A DNA stretch of 16,674 bases, taken from the NCBI GenBank assembly GCA_020846955.1, contig JADLCZ010000072.1:1-16674 (forward strand), given 5' to 3'. Below, in pieces: positions 12,761-16,674 of this stretch (its first letter is position 1; every line of letters starts with the position of its first letter). Position numbers and translations under genes: made by a program. The notes under the pieces are model-generated. The model searched no databases, had not been told where the DNA came from, and saw only the letters and a list, made by a program, of their open reading frames with translations. This DNA is from Candidatus Nomurabacteria bacterium. Lineage in GTDB: Bacteria; Patescibacteriota; Minisyncoccia; Phycocordibacterales; UBA9973.

Positions 12761-14470
12761 TTAAAAACTATTTATTTTATCAACAAAATTTTTGATTACT
12801 GCATCTTCTTGAAGTAAAGAATATAGTTCATTATTTTGTTGCAATTCTCTTACCTTTGTCCAAAATTCAGGACATAGGTCATTAACACAAAGAGCTAAAG
12901 ATTCCTTCCCAGGGATCCACTGCCAATTTTTTGCCAATATAAAATCTTCTAAAGTTTTATCTACAGACTCAACATTTACCTCTGAGTCTGTAATAGCTTT
13001 TTTCCAAGTTTCTATATCATTTACAGGATCAGATCCTATGTAAGCATCTAGGCTATATTGTTTCAGATTATTTTTTATTATTGTTTTTTTGGTCGTCTTT
13101 ATCAGGTTTTCTTTTTTAGTCGATACAATATTCCAAAATTGTTCTGAACCCGTTTTTCCTTCCGTGACAGGAATTATTTTATCAAGTAAAGATTTACAAA
13201 GAAAAATATTTTCTAATTCCCAAAAAGGAAAATAAGCTAAATCTTTACGAGCTTCAGGTATGGTCGCTGAAGAATAGTCTGTCGAAGTTTTAATAAGTTT
13301 ATCTCCATCAAGAATTGGTGTGACATTGATAGGAAGAGATGTCGTAGAACCAGTGATTGCTATACCACTTCCATAAGCTTGAGCTATCGCACGATTAGAT
13401 CCAAAAGACCAATATCTTCTTTTAAGATCTTTCCCAAAGATCCAACTTAATACTTCGGGGGTAGTCGCTCCACCACCTGGTAGTGTTTTTGATGGTTCAT
13501 TTTCTGCGCATATCCAGCGAGCAGTAAATACAGATGGATCGATTGGAAGACCTGTTTCTTCGAGAACTTTTCTCATTTGGTCAGAGTCACTTACAAATTC
13601 CACTACTCCTTTACTTAAGAGAACAATATTTGCTTGAGAAATAAAATGCTGAAGAACTTCACCAGAATGTGTTGCTATGATTACTTGGTTTTTAACAGCT
13701 AAACTAGCTATCATTTCACATAATTTTCTGATTTGACTACTATGCAAGTGTAACTCTGGTTCATCAATTAGGATTATTTTTCCTTCGTCGGATTTTATAC
13801 GACGAAGGAAGGCATAAAAATATAAATATTCTTTTTCTCCAGAACTTAAGTCTCCCACAGTCACAGATCTATCTTTATGGTCAAGAAAATAGACAGCGTT
13901 ATCTTTTTGAGGGTCAATTTTCAACTTTTTGTCAAAGTCTATAAGTTCATTTTGGTACCCCTTTTCAAGATCAGAAAGATAGCTTGTGTCTTTTGTAACT
14001 TCTATAACTTTGTCAAAAAGTTCCTTCATTATTGCTTTATTGAATTCTTCTGCAACATCTATATTTTGTCCAGGTTCAGAAATTGAAATATCCCCAAGAT
14101 TTTGCAAGAAAGGAATCTTCCCACTATTACCACTTGATATAGTTCTTTGAGATGTAATGTAGCGTATTTTGTTAGTAAGTATATTTGTTAGCCATTGTCC
14201 ATTATTACCCCTTTTTTGGTTTATATAAGTTGAAACTACACCCAATTCTTCAACAGAGATTGTGACTAGATTTTCCCCCTCCGCGATATTTAATTCTGGA
14301 GCTATAGACTGGTTTGCTGAAATGGAAGCATCTTGTAACATTCGCAACAAAGAAGTTTTTCCGCTTCCATTTTTTCCTAAAATTAAATTTACCCCAGTTT
14401 TTAAGGGAATTTCTTTGTCAAATTCGAAATATTTCCAATACTTGACGTCAATTTTTGTAATATGTGACAT
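12761..14470 (-). CDS. ABC-type (OLD/AAA_15-like) ATPase with TOPRIM/DUF4435-like C-terminal half
   Basis: A 569-aa protein. The N-terminal part is an SMC/ABC-class ATPase: Walker A GKNGSGKT (32-39), signature LSSGE (208-212), Walker B ILIDEPELHLH (233-243) and switch His268 in ATHSGE. The C-terminal half starts near residue 318 with WICAENEPSK, then PILDGDK (385-391) and FWELENIFL (416-424). This order (acidic Glu, then D-x-D, then an E-L-E-N-type patch) resembles the TOPRIM fold of DUF4435/AriB and OLD nucleases. So it may combine a DNA- or phage-sensing ATPase with a nuclease-like domain, as in fused PARIS-type or OLD-type systems. I start it at ATG 14470, just after a TATAAT box; the open frame extends 22 codons upstream to 14536, but that tail is hydrophobic and would span the promoter. 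First gene of the operon. Confidence 0.85.
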   Translation of the reverse strand: MSHITKIDVKYWKYFEFDKEIPLKTGVNLILGKNGSGKTSLLRMLQDASISANQSIAPELNIAEGENLVTISVEELGVVSTYINQKRGNNGQWLTNILTNKIRYITSQRTISSGNSGKIPFLQNLGDISISEPGQNIDVAEEFNKAIMKELFDKVIEVTKDTSYLSDLEKGYQNELIDFDKKLKIDPQKDNAVYFLDHKDRSVTVGDLSSGEKEYLYFYAFLRRIKSDEGKIILIDEPELHLHSSQIRKLCEMIASLAVKNQVIIATHSGEVLQHFISQANIVLLSKGVVEFVSDSDQMRKVLEETGLPIDPSVFTARWICAENEPSKTLPGGGATTPEVLSWIFGKDLKRRYWSFGSNRAIAQAYGSGIAITGSTTSLPINVTPILDGDKLIKTSTDYSSATIPEARKDLAYFPFWELENIFLCKSLLDKIIPVTEGKTGSEQFWNIVSTKKENLIKTTKKTIIKNNLKQYSLDAYIGSDPVNDIETWKKAITDSEVNVESVDKTLEDFILAKNWQWIPGKESLALCVNDLCPEFWTKVRELQQNNELYSLLQEDAVIKNFVDKINSF

Positions 14471-14479
14471 AATTGCTTC

Positions 14480-14485
14480 ATTATA
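14480..14485 (-). promoter_or_regulatory. -10 box of the ATPase-HEPN operon
   Basis: TATAAT on the minus strand, 9 nt before the ATG at 14470; TTGGTG lies 18 nt upstream of it as a possible -35. The region has no ribosome binding site, so the mRNA is probably leaderless or nearly so. Confidence 0.6.
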
Positions 14486-14552
14486 GATTAAAATAGCAAC
14501 AAACACCAACAAAATATCCTTAATAAAACCTAACATTCAGCCACCTTAAACT

Positions 14553-14603
14553 CCTGACAAAACCCGACATTTCAACTTTTCGAATTGCTGACAATGGCTG
14601 ACA
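14553..14603. repeat. Two pairs of TGACA repeats (putative operator)
   Basis: Copies of (C/G)C(T/C)GACA start at 14553, 14563, 14587 and 14597: two pairs, 10 bp apart inside each pair, so on the same face of the helix. The two pairs are similar over 20 bp (15 of 20 matching). They lie 80-130 bp upstream of the ATPase promoter and about 100 bp before the structured element, so they may bind a regulator or a recombinase. No protein is known to bind them. Confidence 0.55.
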
Positions 14604-14710
14604 TTTTGATACCTCAAAATAGGTGCAAAAATAATAAATTTTTGGTAAAATTATAGGACAATTTAATAGAGACCTAACCCCTAGAGACTTTTTTAGGATA
14701 TGGTCACAAA

Positions 14711-14849
14711 ACCGCTAAAGTGTAAAAGACTCCTCGTCAGAGTCACTTTAGCGGTCATACTCCGAAAGGGGTATGGGTGGCCGAAAGGCTATCGCAATGG
14801 CGGGGAGTCTTTTGCTTACGGCTCTCTCATTTGCATAACCGCTAAAGTG
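14711..14849 (+). ncRNA. Candidate structured RNA or leader with switchable 12-bp arms
   Basis: The 12-mer ACCGCTAAAGTG occurs at 14711-14722 and again at 14838-14849, and its complement lies at 14744-14755. The middle copy can pair with either one. The loop segment AAAAGACTCC (14724-14733) pairs perfectly with GGAGTCTTTT (14804-14813), giving a pseudoknot topology. Between them are an 8-bp hairpin with GAAA loop (14756-14775), a 5-bp hairpin with GAAA loop (14778-14791) and a small CGC-AATG-GCG hairpin (14793-14802). The GNRA loops exist only on the plus strand, which sets the strand. The last 12-mer lies 2 nt before the ATG of the 51-aa peptide. No known RNA family was recognised. Coverage of 14471-14851 otherwise: ATPase promoter, TGACA repeats, nothing else seen. 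Confidence 0.6.
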
Positions 14850-14851
14850 CA

Positions 14852-15007
14852 ATGAATAATAAAGTAGATAAGGTTAGGCTAAAGGAAAATATAGTAACTT
14901 TGTCCTTCGTTTTTATCATAGGATTACTGATGTCCGGTTTAAGCGTGGGTATAAGCCTTATAGCGTGTTTAATAGTGGCTTCTTGCTTACCGTGGAAGAG
15001 TAATTGA
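14852..15007 (+). CDS. 51-aa hydrophobic peptide downstream of the structured element (hypothetical)
   Basis: The frame ATG 14852 to TGA 15005 encodes a polar N-terminus (MNNKVDKVRLKEN) followed by about 33 mostly hydrophobic residues (IVTLSFVFIIGLLMSGLSVG then ISLIACLIVASCL) and the tail PWKSN: two closely spaced helices or one long one. I recognise no family. It is worth listing because the start codon comes 2 nt after the third 12-bp arm of the structured element, the position where pairing could hide it. It is the only listed gene in the window ending in TGA. A toxin-like or holin-like small membrane peptide is possible but not shown. No Shine-Dalgarno is seen. Confidence 0.4.
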   Translation: MNNKVDKVRLKENIVTLSFVFIIGLLMSGLSVGISLIACLIVASCLPWKSN

Positions 15008-15240
15008 CTTCATTTATATGGTTGATATAATTACTTTTAATGGAATAAAGAGTTTACGGTCTAGTGGACTTCATAGCATTCGGCTAGTAGTCAAAGGATA
15101 TTTAAGTAAATTTTTATTGGGTGAAGTAAATTATCGTTCGCCCCAACGTATCAGCGAGTGGATCCTACGTCTTATTAGATACAGCTTTAAGCTGTATTTT
15201 TGCGTTGCAAAAAGAGTAGGTAGCTTTATGCCAGTTATGA
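15008..15240 (+). other. Gap between the 51-aa peptide and the recombinase unit
   Basis: 233 nt with no gene I can support. An open frame at 15018-15338 crosses it but contains a terminator-like hairpin and overlaps the better-supported 53-aa gene in another frame. Short repeats GACTTCAT (near 15006 and 15067) and CTAGT (15061 and 15084) are present. Confidence 0.5.
15179..15201 (+). terminator. Terminator-like hairpin before the recombinase unit
   Basis: ATACAGC (15179-15185) pairs with GCTGTAT (15191-15197) around TTTAA, followed by a run of five Ts to 15201 on the plus strand. It would end the transcript carrying the structured element and the 51-aa peptide. Confidence 0.6.
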
Positions 15241-15402
15241 ATGATTTCACTGGAAAATTTCAAAAAATCTCTTGGGGAGAAACTCTTGAAAGAGTTATCA
15301 GAGGAGCAAATTCTAAAACTACGAGAACAGCAAGATAAAGAAGCTGAGATCTGTTTTGCTATGTGGTTAAAAGATATTAAAAGCAAAGAAGAAATATTGT
15401 AA
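15241..15402 (+). CDS. 53-aa small protein coupled to the serine recombinase
   Basis: The frame from ATG 15241 to TAA 15400 encodes MISLENFKKSLGEKLLKELS followed by EEQILKLREQQDKEAEICFAM and WLKDIKSKEEIL. It is a charged, helical peptide with heptad-like Leu/Ile spacing. The LSEEQI.KLREQQDK.AE...MWL pattern is one I recall from short ORFs placed directly before recombinases in Patescibacteria; that is memory, not a search. Only 3 nt separate its stop from the recombinase ATG, so the two are probably cotranslated. It may be a recombination directionality factor or regulator by position, but no function is known. A longer open frame overlaps its 5' part in another frame and is less convincing. 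Confidence 0.7.
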   Translation: MISLENFKKSLGEKLLKELSEEQILKLREQQDKEAEICFAMWLKDIKSKEEIL

Positions 15403-15405
15403 TTT

Positions 15406-16674
15406 ATGAAAGAAACGAGAAACAATGATTGCTATATAGGTTGTCGTGTTAGCACACCTAAACAGGCACAATATGGTGAAAGTCTTGAGGATCAAGAAAA
15501 AGCTATTAAGGTGTATGCACACAAACTAAATTTTAATATTGTAAAAAACTATAGTGAACAACATACTGCCACAAAATCCGGTGATTCATTTATAGATGAT
15601 ATTTTAATAGAAATAAGAAAACTACCATTAAACAAGAGAGCTTCATTCTTTGTTATTAAATCAATCGATCGTTTTTGTAGAGCAGGCACAACAGAATATT
15701 CTAAACTAAAAACTGGACTCGAGGAATTGGATGTAATGCTTCTTGATGTTTCAGGAATAATACAACCAAAAATAAATACTCTTGAACATTTAGGAGTTGA
15801 ATTCCCTTGGAGTGTGATTTCTCCTAGTGAAAAGAATGAGATGATGAAAGCTCAAGATAGCAAAGAGGAAGTGAGCACGATTCTTACTCGTATGATTGGA
15901 GCAGAGGTTTCGCTTGTTCAAGGAGGTTACAAGGTGAGAGGTGCAGATGATGGATATGAAAATAAGAAAGTTTTTATTGAAAATAAGAAAAAAGTAATTC
16001 AAGTTCCTGATGCAAATAGAGCACCCTTTTTTATCAAAATGTTTGAAATGAGTGTTACTCATACAGATAAAGAGGTCGTGGATTTCGTAAATGCTATGGG
16101 TTATCGCTCAAGGCTTCAGAAAGTATGGTCAAGGGATAAAAAAAGAGTAGTTGGTTCTAGGGGTGGCATACCACTCACAATCAAGCAATTACAAAAAATA
16201 CGACAAAGACCTATCTATTGTGGTATAAACACTGAAAAATGGCTACAAAGCCCTATTAAGACACAATATGAAGGGCTAGTGAGCATTACTACCTTCAATG
16301 GTGCAAATAAGGGAAAAGTCTTTATTGAGGAGAAAAAAGATGGCAGTATCGTGATCCATAAAGATTACAATCCACACCAGCTAAAAAGAATGAGAGATAA
16401 TCCTTTGTTCCCTCACAAAGAAGTGGTCTTATGTCCGCAATGCGCCAAACCATTTCTTGGTAGTTCACCAACTGGAAAATCTGGCAAGAGTTTCCCTGTA
16501 TATCATTGCGCTAGGCATCATAAATATTTTGGGGTTAGTAAGAAAGAATTTGAAAAACAACTGACTGCATTTATCACTCACTTAAAGTATAAAGATGAGG
16601 GCTTTTTCAAAAGTTTTGAAGCAACACTTATAAACAAATTTCGGGAAAAAGAAAAGGAGTTAGGTGAAGTTTCA
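15406..16674 (+). CDS. Large serine recombinase (partial, continues past right edge)
   Basis: Site-specific integrase/resolvase of the large serine family. 423 codons are present without a stop. The N-terminal catalytic domain has CRVSTPKQ with nucleophile Ser16 and Arg14, QYGESLEDQ (the usual hypersignature near residue 28) and the SIDRFCRAG segment with the active-site Arg pair. The recombinase domain follows (GYRSRL, then RQRPIYCGIN). After it a zinc ribbon begins with LCPQC and continues to YHCARHH (about residues 344-370). The C-terminal coiled-coil region begins at the window end. Family members are commonly 500 aa or more, so perhaps 80-150 residues are missing. It marks an integrated element; the defence-like operon nearby may be its cargo. 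Confidence 0.95.
   Translation, partial: MKETRNNDCYIGCRVSTPKQAQYGESLEDQEKAIKVYAHKLNFNIVKNYSEQHTATKSGDSFIDDILIEIRKLPLNKRASFFVIKSIDRFCRAGTTEYSKLKTGLEELDVMLLDVSGIIQPKINTLEHLGVEFPWSVISPSEKNEMMKAQDSKEEVSTILTRMIGAEVSLVQGGYKVRGADDGYENKKVFIENKKKVIQVPDANRAPFFIKMFEMSVTHTDKEVVDFVNAMGYRSRLQKVWSRDKKRVVGSRGGIPLTIKQLQKIRQRPIYCGINTEKWLQSPIKTQYEGLVSITTFNGANKGKVFIEEKKDGSIVIHKDYNPHQLKRMRDNPLFPHKEVVLCPQCAKPFLGSSPTGKSGKSFPVYHCARHHKYFGVSKKEFEKQLTAFITHLKYKDEGFFKSFEATLINKFREKEKELGEVS

Noticed and set aside
14471..14536. 22-codon N-terminal extension of the ATPase
   Set aside because: It is hydrophobic and spans the TATAAT box; homology-like sequence starts at MSHITK.
14711..14813. HDV-like self-cleaving ribozyme
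   Set aside because: The pairing order resembles the nested double pseudoknot, but the P1 length (12 bp), the missing GG after P1 and the absent conserved J4/2 core do not fit.
14711..14849. CRISPR array or tracrRNA-like repeat
   Set aside because: Only two direct copies of 12 bp with one inverted; no regular spacers and no cas genes.
15018..15338. A 106-codon plus-strand open frame before the recombinase
   Set aside because: It contains a terminator-like hairpin with a T-run at 15179-15201 and overlaps the better-supported 53-aa gene in another frame; no family resemblance was seen. It is not excluded.

Overview
The window looks like a chromosomal segment of a Candidate Phyla Radiation bacterium (Patescibacteria, Parcubacteria-like). 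This is inferred from protein flavour and gene architecture: compact, moderately AT-rich genes, very short spacers, almost no Shine-Dalgarno sites, many TATAAT boxes only 6-9 nt before start codons (leaderless style), and a set of proteins often met together in that group (short Obg, MYG1-like hydrolase, RmuC, DnaQ-like exonuclease, PRPP synthetase, small-ORF plus large serine recombinase pairs). No rRNA, tRNA or CRISPR array was seen.

Left part (1-6785). A truncated gap gene (GAPDH) runs off the left edge on the minus strand. Divergent from it is a PnuC-like transporter gene that carries an in-frame TGA exactly where the family has a Trp, and that has no stop before its terminator; it is probably broken. 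Then comes a long minus-strand operon, read from 6785 down to 1640: YqeY-domain protein, PF04020-type membrane protein, DedA-like membrane protein, MYG1-like hydrolase, Obg GTPase, GatB, a 35-aa membrane peptide and a DUF1653 protein, closed by a terminator shared with the convergent pnuC-like gene. The joint presence of YqeY and GatB ties the operon to tRNA-dependent amidation.

Middle part (6786-11383). A 37-nt divergent promoter region separates the operon from a plus-strand pair, a DnaQ-like exonuclease with an ExoX-type C-terminus and rmuC (DNA maintenance). A strong bidirectional terminator follows, then a secreted Gly/Tyr/Asn-rich protein with a textbook leaderless promoter, a 71-bp inverted-repeat element, prs (PRPP synthetase), a very acidic 72-aa protein, a possible 26-aa microgene, and a membrane-anchored 185-aa protein of unknown function.

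Right part (11393-16674). This is accessory DNA. A three-gene minus-strand operon (ABC-type ATPase with a TOPRIM/DUF4435-like C-terminal half, a HEPN-like AbiU2-type protein, and an unrecognised 207-aa protein) has the look of an anti-phage system. Upstream of it are paired TGACA repeats, then a plus-strand structured element with GAAA-tetraloop hairpins, a pseudoknot-type pairing and a 12-bp sequence present twice directly and once inverted, leading to the start codon of a 51-aa membrane peptide. A 53-aa small protein and a large serine recombinase (truncated by the right edge) follow, suggesting that the defence-like operon and the structured element belong to a recombinase-borne mobile element.
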